This document shows positions 23,534 to 37,120 of a stretch of 64,000 nt of DNA, piece after piece. This stretch comes from Coccinella septempunctata (lineage: Eukaryota; Arthropoda; Insecta; Coleoptera; Coccinellidae). Location: positions 4,278,001 to 4,342,000 of the forward strand of contig NC_058193.1 of assembly GCF_907165205.1 (NCBI RefSeq), read 5' to 3'. A program made the translations under genes and the position numbers. Below the pieces are notes generated by a model. That model had not been told where the DNA came from and made no database searches. It saw only the letters and a program-made list of their open reading frames with translations. Position 1 is the first letter of the stretch. Each line of letters starts with the position of its first letter.

Positions 23534-23963
23534 TTTTGATCCTAACGAGCCGGATTCGAATAGTTAAATTTTATTGTTCACGGACGAAAAAGATTTTTTT
23601 GTCATTTTCAGAGCAATCGCTGTGCACGAAAATCTTTATTTATTGCTTTACGCTAGGGGCAATCATATATTCTATTAGTTCCCGAAAAATAAATCATTTT
23701 CATACTTGTTTCATGCTGCTGAGTGTTATGAGATTGATATAATTAATTTTTGAAATTAATTATTGAAACCGCTTAAGAACATCGTCCGCCATTGAAAATT
23801 CGTCGCCTCCAAGGGAAATCGTTACAATTGATTCGCGCGCCCCACTCCTCACATTTGCGCATCAGCGTGTCCGCACATTCGCGCAGGGTCGTTGAACCTT
23901 CAGTCGATCAGCTGTTTCTGTTCCGGATTTGTTTACCTTCTTGTTGTCAATTTCTTTCGCGAA

Positions 23964-26900
23964 ATGGATAAATTGAAAAAGATTAAAACGCATCGAAATA
24001 TTTGCATTAGTGACATGACTTCGCTTAATACTCTTGCACAGAAAGCTAAAGTGGATAAAAGTCAACATACTTTATTCAAAGTCCGCTATCAAGATATCGA
24101 AACAATTCACGAGGAATTCTTGAAACATCATAATAGTGTTATATCGGTGCTCCTAACTGATCCTGAATCCGACGTTGAATTGGAAAATACAATACGTGAA
24201 AGTTTTCTCGCTGACTATTATGCCGTTAAAACTGTTTTCACCGATTTATTTGAAGTAAATATACCTTCACCATCGGGACCAAGTCATTCTAGCACTATGT
24301 TTGTTTCATCTTCCGCACAAGGAAACGCTCGGTTACCAAAAATTGAACTAATGAAGTTCAGTGGTGATTATAGAGAGTTTGTATCTTTTCGAGATCAATT
24401 TGATGCACTCGTACATAATAACGCTGCTCTCACTTCTATTGAAAAGTTTACTTACCTGACTAATTCCTTGCAAAGCACTGCCCTTTCATTGGTGAAAACA
24501 TCACCTCTTACTGCTGCTAATTATTCAATCGCTTATCGCAGTATTGTTGACCGGTTTTCTAATCGCCGCTTGCAATCACAAAGTCTTTGGTCTGAGATAG
24601 AATACGCTCCAAAGATCACAAGTCCTTCCGCAGTTTCCTACAGAAACCCATTAGATAAATTTACTGAAAACGTCGCCGCCTTGAAAAAGCTGAATTTCCC
24701 GACAGAGCATTGGGATTTCATTTTGGTAATGATGCTTCTGAAACGTCTGGATAAACATACTTTGACTCGATTTGAAATGGAACATGAATCCACTGATGTA
24801 CCAAAATTCAAGGAACTCACTGATTTCATAAATAGACATTGTTTAGTACTCGAAACTTTAGATGCTGCTTCATCTACGCCTGCAAATTATAAAACTGAGA
24901 AACTGATTATAAAATCTATGCAACATACAAGCTCTAATTCTTCACATCGCTCTACCACTTCGCTTTTTGTCAATAGATCGCCCTCCGCAACGTGCATACT
25001 ATGTCAAGCAAATCACTCACTCTATACTTGCCCCGCCTTTGCGGCAAAGTCTGTTTCTGATCGCTATACATTTTGCAAAAACAATAAATTATGTTTTAAC
25101 TGCCTGAGTTCCGCTCATGATCTAAGATCTTGTAAATCCTCGTACACTTGTAAACGATGTAAGTCCAGATTTCACCATACGCTGCTTCATGATGACAGTA
25201 AGACTCGCTCATCCAACACATTAGCCTCGACTTCAAGCACCGCACCCGCTGACTCGCTCACTCAAATTATTTCGCCTAAGAAGCCAGACTGCACAACTTT
25301 CGTTGGTGCAGGACTGGTACGGAAATCTTCTCAAGTTCTTCTATCTACTGCATGTGTTGATGTACTTGATCGACATGGTAATTACCAATCATTCCGGTGT
25401 TTGATTGATTCCGGTAGTATGAACAGTTTCATAACCGAAAAAGCTGTTCAACGATTACAATTGCGTAAAACTACTTACTATATTGAGGTTCGCGGCTTAG
25501 GTTCTATGAACACTAAGTTGTCTAAAGGTAGAGTGTCAATTTCTTTGAAATCAAAAAATATTCAAAATCAACATGCACTTTTCACTGACGCTATAATAGT
25601 TGATAAAATATGTGATAACTTGCCAGGCTGTCAAATAAAAACTGATTCTTGGTCACATATACAAAATCTATCGCTCGCTGATCCATTCTTTTATTCACCT
25701 GGTACAATAGACCTGCTACTTGGAGCAGATGTATTCTCGGAGATAATTCTTTCAGGCTGTATCACCGGAAAATCAAATCAACCAGTTGCTCTTAACACGC
25801 TCTTCGGTTACATTCTAATAGGAAAATTCGACAGCGTCTCACAGAATTTTACTTCCTCATTTTTTATCAGCTCATTTGAAAATTCATTTGAAAATGACAT
25901 TTATAGGTTTTGGGAGATTGAAACTGTTCCGGAAACGGCAAATTCTGGGATTGAAGATTCTGAATGTGAAAAGTATTTTTTAAAAACAATTTCTCGCGCA
26001 AGTGACGGAAAATTTATTGTCTCACTTCCATTTTTAAATAATTCCACACCACAGTTTTCAAATATGAGAAATTTCGCTCTTTCGAGATTTTATTCGCTTG
26101 AACGCCGGCTATTGAAACAACCGCAGTTGTATGCACAATATAAGGAATTTATGAAAGATTATCTCGATTCGCATCACATGGAAGAAGTTCCATCTAATGA
26201 AATTGAAACTAACTCTTACTATTTAATTCATCATTGCGTGTTGAAACCAGAAAGTTTATCAACCAAATTACGGGTTGTTTTTGATGGGTCGGCAACTAAT
26301 AATTCTCAAAGTTCATTGAATGACCTTTTAATGGCAGGTCCGAAATTGCAACCTGATATATGCAAAGTGATCCTGAATTTTCGTCTTTTTCAATATGTAA
26401 TTTGTTGCGATATACGTCAAATGTATAGAATGATCTGGGTCGATCCTGATCAGTGTGATTTCCAGAGGATAGTTTTTCGTTTTGCCCCAAATAATGAAAT
26501 ACAAGATTTCCGCCTGAAAACCGTTACATATGGATTACGATCCAGCCCTTATTGAGCATTAAGAGTTCTTCGAAAATTAGCCGAAGACGAGAATTGCAAT
26601 CATCCTCACGCCGCAAAACTAATTCTTAACAATTCATATATCGATGATTTTATTTTTGGTGCACCCACCATTGAAGATGCTCGAATGATACGCGATGATC
26701 TTATTGCGCTTTTGGGAAAAGCAGGATTTCAGTTGAGAAAATTTTGCAGCAATAATTTAACTCTGCTGAAAGATTTACCAGACTCATATTTATCAATGAA
26801 CCCGCTCGAATTTCAGAAAACTGAAGAATTATGTCCTTTAAAAGTTTTGGGATTGAATTGGAGCCCTAAAGATGATTCTTTCAATTTCTTTTGCAAGCCT

Positions 26901-29147
26901 CTAACCGAGTCTTCCTGCTCTAAACGAATTATGCTCTCTCAATTGGCCAGGGTGTATGATCCTCTTGGATTTGTCGCCCCTACTATTTTCTTATTCAAGC
27001 ATTTGATACAGAAATTGTGGATTTCTAAGCTTGGTTGGGATGAGACTCCAACTGATGATATCGTTCGCACGTGGCAACAGTACAAATTAGAATTACCATT
27101 GTTGTCTGAACTAAGAATTGAACGTCGAATCGTTCCCCCTGACGCTTTCTATGAAATTTACGGTTTCTGTGATGCCAGTGAAAAAGGATACGCGTGTGTA
27201 GTCTATTTGCGAGCGTTAGGCGCTGACAGAATTACTACGCATTTTGTGTGCGCAAAGTCTAAGATTGCTCCCTTGAAGAAAATCACGATACCTCGCCTCG
27301 AATTATGTGCTGCTGTCCTTTTAACTAAACTTATGCGCTTTGTTGTTGACGTTTTTAGTGATGTCATATCGATAAAGAAGGTAGTTTCTTGGTCTGATTC
27401 ACAAATTGTTCTCCATTGGCTCAAAGGCACGCCCAATCGTTGGAAGACATTCGTTGCAAACCGCGTTTCATACATTCAATCTCATATACCGCAAACTTCC
27501 TGGATTTACATTAATTCAGAAAATAACCCTGCTGACCTGGCATCTCGAGGTCTCTTACCATCTAAACTTTTGTCTGCTAACATTTGGTTCACGGGTCCCT
27601 CATTGTTAAGAGAACGTGAAATGTCGATATTCATTCCGCATTCATCCTTCTCATATCCAGTAGAAGAACAACGAACATTGAACCTTTTAACTCTTCTGTC
27701 AGATGATGATCATGTTCTGCAAACCTTAATAAATCGGTTTTCATCCTTTGACACGTTACTAAGAGTCACTGCTTATTTGTTAAGATTCATATCGAATGTT
27801 AAAGATCGTCAACGTACAACTTATGCTCACCTCACCAATTCTGAACTGTACACCGCTCTGCTAATGTTAGTTAAATATGTTCAGCAGAAACATTTCTTTC
27901 GTGAATTTGAGATTAAAAAATTTTCGCTGCCGCTTCGAAAATTGTACGCCTTCCTTGATTCAGAAGGAATTTTAAGAGTAGGAGGTCGAATTGAGAACGC
28001 TCAGTTGAGACACGACGCTAAGTTTCCGATCCTACTGCCTCGCCAAAGTCGATTCACTACGCTGACTATAGAACATTATCACAAAAAATATTTGCATGCT
28101 GGACCACGAACAACCCAATATTTGATTTCTCAGAGATTTTGGATTCTTTCAAGTAAACGTGCAATCAATTCTGTGATTTCGAAGTGTGTCTATTGTTGGA
28201 AGATTCGACCGAAGTCATTTCAACCTCCAATGGCTCCGCTGCCAGAAACGCGAATCACTCAAGCCAAAGCTTTCCTCCATTCCGCTGTTGACTTCGGAGG
28301 TCCTTTTTTAATCACTTTGTCACGTCATCGCGGAGTCAAATCGTGCAAAGCATACATTTGTGTCTTCGTTTGTCTTACCACAAAAGCCGTTCATGTAGAA
28401 TTAGCAAGCGATCTTTCTGCAGAAATTTTTTTGGCTGCTTTGCAGCGATTTGTCGCCAGAAGAGGTCGGGTTTCGACAATATTTTGCGATAACGCGACGA
28501 ATTTTGTGGGAGCAAGCAAGCAGCTTAAATTGATAAAAGACGCTGCTGAACAAGAACGAATCAAATTCGTTTTCTCTCCACCTTCTGGTCCTCACTTCAA
28601 TGGACTGGCAGAAGCAGGAATTAAGTCAGTAAAGCTCCATTTAACTAAAGTTATAGGTGATCAAATTTTATCCTATGAAGAGTTCAACACTATATTGACG
28701 CTTATAGAATCAAGTTTAAATTCACGCCCGTTATCTCCGCTTTCCTCAGATGTCGATTCTATTGATGCGTTGACACCGGGTCATTTTCTTACCCTGGAGC
28801 CACCTTCTGTTGTTCCTACTCCCGATTTTAGTAGTTGCTCAATGAATCGGTTGTCACGATGGCAATTACTACAGCGCATACACCAAGATTTTTGGCGCCG
28901 ATGGCGACGCGAATATCTCCATACCCTACAGCAGCGAAGCAAGTGGCTAGACTTCACTTCTCCGCCTCGCCTCGGTTCTCTTGTGTTGATCAAGGAAGAT
29001 AATCTACCTCCTGGGAAGTGGAGCCTAGCTCGAATCGTAGCATTGCATCCTGGCGATGACAATGTCACTAGGGTCGCCACAGTGAAAACGATTTCAGGTT
29101 TTCTGACACGACCACTAGTGAAACTCTGCCCGCTCCCTGTTGAGTGA
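23964..29147 (+). pseudogene. BEL/Pao Gag-Pol polyprotein with one in-frame stop
   Basis: The frame is open from 23892; I prefer the ATG at 23964, which begins the basic Gag N-terminus. In order: Gag (DUF1759-like, LPKIELMKFSGDYREF), zinc-knuckle region (CILCQANHSLYTC, CFNCLSSAHDLRSC, CKRC), A17-type aspartic protease (CLIDSGSMNSFI), RT (CCDIRQMYRMIWV, TYGLRSSPY; YIDD after the stop), RNase H (YGFCDASEKGYA, WSDSQIVLHWL), and integrase (FCDNATNFVGA, PPSGPHFNGLAEA) with D,D35E residues and a C-terminal DUF5641-like end. The TGA at 26553-26555 lies within RT, and the frame simply resumes, so one substitution inactivates an otherwise complete element. The product would be cleaved into particle and replication proteins. 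Confidence 0.93.
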
Positions 29148-29383
29148 TAATCTGATTTTTTTTGCTATTCCATTAAATTTTATATTAATTTAACATTGGG
29201 GATTTTCGTGCACAAGCAACAATTGCTAATATCTTTTTTTTTTTTCTCTCATTTTGCTATTTGGGTATTTATTTATAGTTATTTGGTATAAATTGCTCAG
29301 CAAACGAATGCCACCCATTCGTTCATTATATTTATTTTTTTTTTATATACTTAAAATATTGCAAACATTTTCCCGGGGCAGGA

Positions 29384-29753
29384 TGTTTGGGAAACTAACG
29401 TTAATTTTTAATAATAAAAGTTTTTCGCGCCACATGGTATCAGGGGTCTCCCTTCCTCGACCCAAGACGGGTAACACATGCATGAGATGAACAGAAGACG
29501 CAACAGTGTAAACATCGCTCACTGAAAAAAACCTGCCAAGAATCGCTCTATTTTTCGCTTCTAACACGCTAGTGAAGATAAATATTCCGCAAAGTGCCGT
29601 GCACGTGCCATTGTTCAGGAAGACAAAAAGGATTAACACCGTTGAACAGCAGACAAGTAAGATTCCTGATGCCAGATCGTTCGTTTGCCATTTTTTCTAA
29701 CTAAATTACAATACAGTCCACATTTCTCTCTTATAAACTGAGTTTCCCCAACA
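29384..29753 (+). repeat. 3' LTR of BEL/Pao element
   Basis: Same length as the 5' LTR. The differences I can see are A/G within the CACT(A/G)AAAAAA block and A/T in CTAA(A/T)TAC near the end. It carries the polyadenylation function in this family. Confidence 0.93.
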
Positions 29754-29769
29754 AAATCTTTGAAGAGGT

Positions 29770-30056
29770 TGGATCCGTTTGGGGCTAAGAGCTATATATA
29801 TTTATTTATTTTTTTTATTTATTTACATAAAGAGTACGGGCTTTACCTATAACTCAACAAAAAAAGCAAAAAAAAACATTCAGTGTGAGCAACGCCCAAC
29901 ATAAAAAAAAATTTATTCTCAGATAACTCACGAAAGAGTTGTCACTTGGATTAGCCGGACACAGAGAAATCGCTGGAGGCTATTGCCTTCTATCTGTCGT
30001 ATCTGTTCTTGAAGGCATTGACAGATTTTACATTGTTGCGAAGATCATTTTGAAGT
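29770..30056 (-). pseudogene. Tiny LINE 3'-end relic with (AAAT)n tail
   Basis: Minus strand from 30056 reads NNVKSVNAFKNRYD, the C-terminal signature of CR1-like RT proteins (compare SVNSFKNRLD at 13.3 kb). It is followed by a short 3' UTR and an A/T tail (AAATAAATAAA type) near 29800-29825. A heavily 5'-truncated insertion just right of the BEL element. Confidence 0.55.
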
Positions 30057-30061
30057 AAGTA

Positions 30062-30550
30062 CGGGGTGTCCAATGAGGGGATCTCGGAAACTAGAATAGC
30101 TATAGCGAAACCGATGACACATGTCCGAGCTCTTTTTCAGAGAAACAAAGAATGGTGAAAAATGTAGCCTCTTACGATCCTTCGTTTTTGAGTTATTAGC
30201 AAAAAATAATATTTGAAAGGTTTTGAAAAGTTATCATAAATTTTTGTCTTTGAAGTTATAGATCTGAAACTTGAACCTTCTACTGACACTTTTTTACGAA
30301 GAACACTGACTTTTTCATTTCGAATCGTTGGGTTAACTCTCGTTTTTTTTGTTATTTTTGAATTGGAAAATAATATTTGTTGAGTTGATTCTACAAATAA
30401 AAGTGCCTAAGAAGGTTTATGTTTCAGATCTGTAAATTCAAAAATAAAAAAGTTATGATAACCTTTCGAAATCGTCAAAATCTCAATTTTTTCTAATAAC
30501 TCAAAAACGAAATGTCTTAGGAGGCATATCAATATATAGTAGATTTTGTG
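30062..30550. repeat. Fold-back element, right end truncated
   Basis: Starts with ACGGGGTGTCC. The left part (GCCTCTTACGATCCTTCGTTTTTGAG..., ..GTTATAGATCTGAAAC) is matched in inverted form by 30420-30545 (GTTTCAGATCTGTAAATTC, TTTTTTCTAATAACTCAAAAACG). The expected inverted GGACACCCC terminus is not found on the right, so that arm is cut off. Non-coding. Confidence 0.55.
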
Positions 30551-30829
30551 AAATATTATGATAATACAGTTTTGATGTCAGCTCTAGAAAGGCTGTATTT
30601 TCAGAGAAAAAAATGTGAGAATTCTCATTTTTCTCAACTAAGACCCTGTTTTAGGCTATTTCAGGTATATTACCTGATTGACCCTTTTCAAATCCTTCAT
30701 CCATTTTCACCAAAATAAATGATGAGTACCTATCTACAGCGTGACGGGAATGCATCTATTAACTGGGAATATTGAAAAATGTATGTTCTATAGTATTTGA
30801 AAATATTACCTATTATATTAGGATATTTG

Positions 30830-33010
30830 AACAAGAGCGATAGTGCGAGATAACTCAGTGCTACGTAATTAACTCGATTTATTCGGAAATTACGAGTGAA
30901 TAATTCACGAAAGTGAAACTTTATATTGTAGAAAGGGAGTTTTCAAGTCACAACCGAAAAACAGCCAGGTGGAATTTGCTTGAACACGGAAAAATTAGGA
31001 TTTTCCGAAAATCAGAACCAGTAAACCGGCAGAAAGAAGAAACATCAGGTGGTGCGAAAGATAACGAAATTATCAGCGCCGATAAGAATCAAGCCCATAG
31101 CCCATAGGACAAAGCCGGATCCAGGGTACAGTGAAAATGGATAAAATCGTCATGAAAAACGAAGAAGAATACACAGGTGATGGGGGAAAGAGAAAGAGAA
31201 ACCCAGATGATCAGGGAGAATTATTTGCTAGAAGCAAAAAAGTGTTTCTAACACCGACAAAAACGAAAGCGAGTGATGACAAGCTGGATAAAAGAGTAGA
31301 AATAATGCACGACATGAGAAGAATAAAAATGGGGCAGAGAAAATATCGGGCAGGAATGGAGAAAATCAGAGGAGAAAACGCGGAGATGAAAAAGGGAAAC
31401 GAAAAGATGAGAATGTAGATGAAGAATATAAAAGACAAACTTGAATATATAGAAAACACTGCAAGAAGAAAAACTGTTGTAGTGAGTGGTTTGTCAATCG
31501 AAAATATACAACAGAAAATGCTCAGAAGCGAAATGAAGGAATTTTTCATGCAAAATATGGAAGTTCACATACAGCCTAAAACCGTCAAAAAAATAGGAAC
31601 CAAAACATATCTGATTGAACTAGAAAATTCATTCGAAAAATCAAAACTAATGAAAAATAAGAGCAGATTAATGAACTATAGAAAGAAAAAAGTTTACTTA
31701 AACGACGATATGACCAAATCACAGAGACAAACACAGGGAAGAGAGAAGAATCGCTAGGGAGGAAAGGCAGAAGGGCAAAATTGTGAGGGAAGGCTTTCAA
31801 AAGCTGATAATTGACGACGTGCAATACAGATGGAACGAGGAAACAGGGGACATAGAGGAATCTAAGACAAAAAACTGGAGACAACGACCCAAGATACTAT
31901 TGAGGATAGGATAACGACCAGGCAAGATAATGGACAACGAGTTGGCCAACACAAAGGATCAGACAGGAAAAGGACACCGATATGGAGGATCGTAACTTGG
32001 AATGTAAGGAGTCTACGAAGTAAAGAAGAAGAACTGGAAAGAGAATCTGAGGAAATGGGATTAGAAATATTGGCAACAGAAGAAATAAAAAAGAAGGGTT
32101 AGGGAACAATGGATACGAAGAATGGACATTTAGTTGTGTACTGCGGAGTGAATGAAGAAAAGAGAGCTATGGCAGGAGTAGGATGTATGATAAACAAGAA
32201 CATAACCCAGCATTTTAATGGGTGGAAAGGTTGGTCAGAACTATAATATTAACTGTAGATATAGAAATTAACGATGAAATGAAAACAGTGGTAATAGTTT
32301 ATGGTCCTAATGAAGACGACAATAAACAAACTAAGAACAGTTTCTGGGAGGACCTAACAGTGGTAACCGAAAGAGCTAAGAGAACAATAATTATTCTGGT
32401 TGACTTTAACAGCAGAGTAGGAAAAGGAGATATAATGTTTGAATCAATAATGGGACCATTTGGAGAAGAAACTAGAAATAATAACGGGGAGAGAATGCTC
32501 GATTTCTACCTACTAAATGATTTGATAATAAACAACACCCTATTTCAACATAAAGATATACATAAGTATACAAGGGATGTGAGAAGCCGAGGACAAAAAT
32601 CAATAATGGATTATATATTAATACAAAAAGAAAAAAGGGCAATTATAGTGGACACAAGAGTAAGAAGAGGTCCAGAAATAGGAAGTGATCATTATGTAGT
32701 GATGTCCAAATTAAAAGGACAAATGGCCAGATCAGTTCCTGAGAAGAAGATAATTAAGGAACAAGAATGCCTTTAAACCTTATAGACTTTCGGATAGAGA
32801 CACTGCAGAATTATATAGACTTGAAACAGAAAAAAAATTTGAATATGAATATAGTTCGCAAAAGGATATAACGAAAGCAAACATGTGGATAATGTTCAAA
32901 AATATAGTTGTAGACTCTACAAGAAAAATCTGTGGAAGTTATAAGGAAAAAAATCAGAGGAAACAGACATCATGGTGGACAAATGAAGCAAAGACCAGAA
33001 TATCTGAATT
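30830..33010 (+). pseudogene. RTE-like LINE: ORF1 and endonuclease, 3' part lost
   Basis: ORF1 (31131-31920) encodes a Lys/Glu-rich coiled-coil region, then IENTARRKTVVVSGLSIENI, KKIGTKTYLIELEN and VYLNDDMTKSQR. It has an in-frame TAG at 31416 and a frameshift near 31750. ORF2 starts about 31993 (TWNVRSLRSKEEELE) and continues with AMAGVGCMINKN, VVIVYGPNEDD, VDFNSRVGKGD (family GDFN), NNNGERMLDFY and GSDHYVVMSK, an AP-type endonuclease often mis-annotated in insects as craniofacial development protein 2. Several frame breaks occur (about 32100, 32220, 32765). The RT is missing: similarity ends near 33005, where different sequence begins. Confidence 0.75.
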
Positions 33011-33019
33011 TTTTGGTTA

Positions 33020-33230
33020 TTGGTGAATAATGTTCCTTCAGAGGTCGTTGCCGAGGTCAAAAACCTTGGACTCAATATGGATAATTCCTTTCGTTTCAGG
33101 CTGCATCTTTCTGAAATTATTGGCCGGGCTGTTTGTAGTTTACGTAGGTTATATCTTCACAAAAATTAGTAAAGGACGTGAATTAGTACAATTGTTTTCT
33201 TATTTTAGTTGGGTAGGAATTCGAAATCTC
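33020..33230 (+). pseudogene. LINE RT thumb fragment
   Basis: A short plus-strand frame reads VPSEVVAEVKNLGLNMDNS, then LHLSEIIGRAVCSLRRLYLH before a stop near 33168. This pattern (NLGL..D.., then a helix) is the RT thumb of Jockey/R1-type LINEs. It is not the RT of the RTE-like element to its left, so it is a separate relic. Confidence 0.4.
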
Positions 33231-33899
33231 CACTGATTCAGATTTGCACCGCGAATAAAACCAATTTTAGACAATAAATTGCTGGAAACTACTACGTATT
33301 GACGTAGCTGAATTATGCTGCGAGCCTCACGTGTGCGAAAGCTGCAGTCATTATTGCGGCAAATCGGCTGCATACGGTAGGTTCTCGATAATAATCAATC
33401 ATTCTCCTTTGCAATACGAGAATCTCTGGAAACATTAATCTTTCGCTAGAGCGTATAACTGCATGTCACAAATCGAAACGACATTTCCATCTTTTTCCGA
33501 GGCACAGGGTGCCTAGGACTCGTGCCAAACAATGGCAGAACGCCGGCGGGTGTGATAACCTTGCGATTTATTATACCGATTTCATTGATTGAATTATGCC
33601 TCGGGATTTCCTGAAAGAAATTCCGCAGTGTAAGTAAATAGGTCATTGTATATAAGTGGTGATGTAACAAGCTGATAGGTCAAATGAGTTTAGGTATATA
33701 ATTGATTTTGAGTTTTTATTTTTTTTTATATAGGACTCGAAAAATTTAGTACATACTTGGTTCTTCAGAATGTATCTTTATCAGTTGAAACATATTTTCT
33801 CCCCTTCGTTATTTCTCAATTATTCTTGTTAAAACTGAAATGTATCACCCAAAATATTTGAATTTCTATTGAAACGAAATAGTCCCCACTTAGAACCTT
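33231..33899. other. Spacer, nothing recognised
   Basis: Possibly more decayed LINE sequence near 33400-33560, but no motif I can defend. No RNA gene seen. Confidence 0.35.
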
Positions 33900-35685
33900 A
33901 TTTGAAATTAGTATGAGTGCTCCACCCGCACTTCCTGTCGTGCAGTAGCTAAAGTTTTCGCCGTTCCAAGTATCAGGTCTGTAGATGAAATGACAACAGG
34001 GATGGTCTTGATATTTTTCAGCTTCCATTGTCTCCTGGTTTGTTCCTCTAGGTCTCTGTGTTATGAAATTTTCTCAGTGTGCCTATCTAGAAGATTGTTA
34101 TTATTTGGAATCGCCCCGTCGATGAATAGTGCTCTGTCCTCATCCTTATTGAGCAATATGAGGTATGGTCTATTGTGGGTTATTTTTCTGTGTGTGAGAA
34201 CCGTGCGATCCCAGTAGAGCTTGTGATGTTCATTTTCCAATACAGCATCCGGATGGTAATTGTAATAAGGAACCTTTTTCGAACTCAGAAGTTGGTGTTT
34301 TAGTGCCAATTCTTGGAGAAGAATCTTGCAACAGCATCATGTCTATTTTTGTACTCCTTGTACGCGAATTTCTGACATCCCCCGGTGATGTGCTGGATTG
34401 GATCATTTGTCGCACATCCATAACGACAGCTATCTTCCGCCATTGAGGCATCCTTGGCAATATATTTCATGAAGTTCCTTGTTGACGAGCCATGTCCTGT
34501 ATGGCGAGCATGAAGCCCTATGTCTCAGGAAGCAATCTTCTGGAAGTCAACCAGTAGTTCAACGCAGATATGTCGACTAATCATGGTTGACCTCGTTCTG
34601 GTGCCTCCCATGCAAAGGTTTGCCAATCAGTTTCTGCATGTTACTTTCTGCAAGTTGTCCTGTTGTAGCTTTAACGTTGTAGAACTATCACCAACAATGC
34701 AATTTTCTGGGACATGCGGTTGGACAAATCAACAATTCCTCTACTCCCAAGATGTCGTGGCAGCTCTGTCTATTGAGCTTTTGGGCTGAAGATTATTGTG
34801 TTTAGTTAGTCAGCATCGTCTTTATTTTTCTCCATGAGGCTGCTAAATCGGTGGTGTTCCAAGAGATGATACCGAATGAGTAGCTCAGCGCCGAGCAAGC
34901 GTAGGTATTAATCGCTTTTATCAGATTCTTGCTGTTAAGGCCAGTTCTCATTATCCCTTTCAATCTTCGGCTAAACTCCTCCCTTAATTCTTTCTTCATC
35001 TGGCTCTGATTGATATTTCTTGCCTGTTTTATGCCCAGCTATGTATGTGTCTTCTTCCTTTTATGCTTCAATTTCTGCACCTTCCTTGAGTTTGAACTTA
35101 CCATCTTCTTTTTTTCCTTTCGTTATGTTCAGGTAGTCGACATTTTTCTAGTTCAAACTTCATTTTGATGTCTTCCGAAAATTCTTCCACCATTTTCAGC
35201 ATCTGTTGCATTTGTTTTTTGGTAGATGCGAAGAGTTCCAAATTGTCCATTTAAAGAAGATGATTCAGTTTCATCATTGTTCTACTGCCGCTCTTGATGC
35301 CAAATCCGTAGTCTGTAGAATTCAATCTATGAGACAAGGGATTCAGGGCCATGCAGAATCACAGAGAGCTCAGCGAAGCTCATTGGAAAATTCCGCGTCT
35401 ACGCCAGGTTGACATGGCGTCTTTCAGGAACTTAACAATATTGGGATCCACCTTGTAAATGTTCAAGATAGTTACGAGCCATTCGAGAGGTATAGAATCG
35501 AATGCTTTCTTGTAGTCTATGTACGCAGCGTAAAGATTCCTTCGCTTGGAGGACGTTTGATTGCAGATAACCGAATCAATTATTAGTTTTTCTTTGCACC
35601 CTTTTCTGTCTTTGGTCCAACCTTTCTGTTGCGATGATGTTATTCCTTTCGCAATGGTTGTGAATTTGGTTTTAAATTATTATTA
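33900..35685 (-). pseudogene. R4/Dong-like LINE, copy A2, old and degenerate
   Basis: Collinear with the copy at 18.4-21.1 kb but with many indels and stops. Recognisable pieces on the minus strand are the nuclease region (34309-34061, PYLILLNKDEDRALFIDG), the finger region near 34420, LNSKNLIKAINTYACSALS (34999-34802), and RT sequence to about 35680. Its 5' end abuts AATAATAATAATTT at 35678-35690, again an (AAT)n site. The 3' end is truncated. Confidence 0.75.
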
Positions 35686-35690
35686 TTGCT

Positions 35691-37107
35691 CTTATATATG
35701 TTACTGCCACAGATAGTTGTGAACATTAACTTAAGATTAGCCGACTTAACTCAGGTTAAGCTTCGGGTATTCGCTAATGTTGGATTCTCCTATCTTTAGC
35801 CGGCTAAACTTAGGTATAACTACAGCCCATCGACCATAAATGTAGAAGCTAAAAGAAAAGCAATTAAAAAAATGTGAAGAAATAGGAATATAATCGAACT
35901 ATCAATGCAATGCATTTTTTTTATGAATTTCACATATTTTTAATAGCGGAGAAGAATTTTGCTAAGAAGTTGAGAAATTGAGAATGAACATATAATTGTT
36001 TTTACTGTGTGTCTCAACTCAACGTACTCTTATTAGCGAATCTAAAAGCCTGATAACAAAATTCGAGAAGAACTTGCTATTTTGAGTGTAAGGAAAAACT
36101 GTTATGGTTATATTTCATCTTGATATTATTTATAAGTTGCAAGGAAATTGAATGAGCAAAAGGAGATAATGAAGACAAGAATGATGCCGAAAACTTCTTC
36201 ATCAAAATACCAAAGGTCAAATTCTGGGGAAATATAAGTAGCAGTACCCAATCTCGTTTGTAGCTAACCGGACTATTTGGTTAGCTTTACGTTACCTGCA
36301 CTTGAATCCTCTGGGATGATTCATCAAGGGTAGCGACAGGCCGTATTTGACCTTTTTTGAAAGGTGTTGGTTGGAAAGAAATTGCAAGATTGCGAGAAAC
36401 TATCGTTTCTATTTCGTATAAAATTTTTCCATAAACCCAATTATTGAATGGTAGGGAAAATATACGTATTTTTGTTCACAGAAAAAAATTCTCTATGTCT
36501 AATATCTTATATTTCATTGTCTTGAATATGACCTATATTCTGGTTTTTCACAGGACAATTGACAATACACGTTTCTATTGTCTCCCAAGCTATTGGGTTT
36601 ATCATCTAGATCGAAAAATACATCCATCCTCTTCCCGGCAGAATATTATAGCGTATTGTAAACCTTCATACATACGATTAACGGAGCACCGTAAGGTTTA
36701 TATCCCGAAACCCAGGGAACATCTATGAAAAAAATTAATTCTTGCGGCAAATTATTTTTTGTACTTTTTTTGACAAAGTTTACCCAAAAATAATTGTTGC
36801 TTCTTATTATTTGTTTATTTATAACAATCTAAATTACTGAATCAGTAGATTTAAAATAACCCCCAGAAGTAGTTAGGGGGATTGAATTCGAGCAAAGATG
36901 TATCGAAAAGTTTTTCTGTAAAATCAATAGTTTTCGAGTTATTTGCGATTGAAACCTAAGATTTTTCACCTAAAGAAGCCACGTTTTCAAACTGAAAAAC
37001 TATGAGCTTTATCAAAAAAATTGATATAAACAAAATTGTAGCCTATCAAAAACTAGCTGTCAACGAACTATCTGAATGAAATATGAACCGAGATATGACT
37101 TATCTAT
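35691..37107. other. Gene-free spacer
   Basis: No supported gene. A degenerate direct repeat of about 22 bp (TTAGCCGACTTAACTCAGG / TTAGCCGGCTAAACTTAGG) occurs near 35740 and 35798. 36780-37107 resembles other AT-rich interspersed insect repeats (GTTTTCGAGTTATTTGCGATTG), without a partner I can find. Confidence 0.4.
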
Positions 37108-37120
37108 GTTGAGTATGAAT

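Larger units (their letters stand above)
23164..29753 (+). mobile_element. BEL/Pao LTR retrotransposon, nearly complete and young
   Basis: Two 370-bp LTRs (23164-23533, 29384-29753) enclose one long Gag-Pol frame. The 5-bp sequence AAATC flanks both sides (23159-23163, 29754-29758), a clear target-site duplication. The LTRs start TGTTTGGGAAAC and end GTTTCCCCAACA. I see only two substitutions between them, so insertion was recent. A purine-rich stretch ending GGGGCAGGA lies directly before the 3' LTR. There is no env-like frame between 29147 and 29384. The only coding lesion visible is one in-frame TGA at 26553. Confidence 0.93.

Noticed and set aside
29147..29383. Possible env gene downstream of the BEL integrase
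   Set aside because: Only about 235 bp lie before the 3' LTR, with no signal peptide or membrane protein frame.
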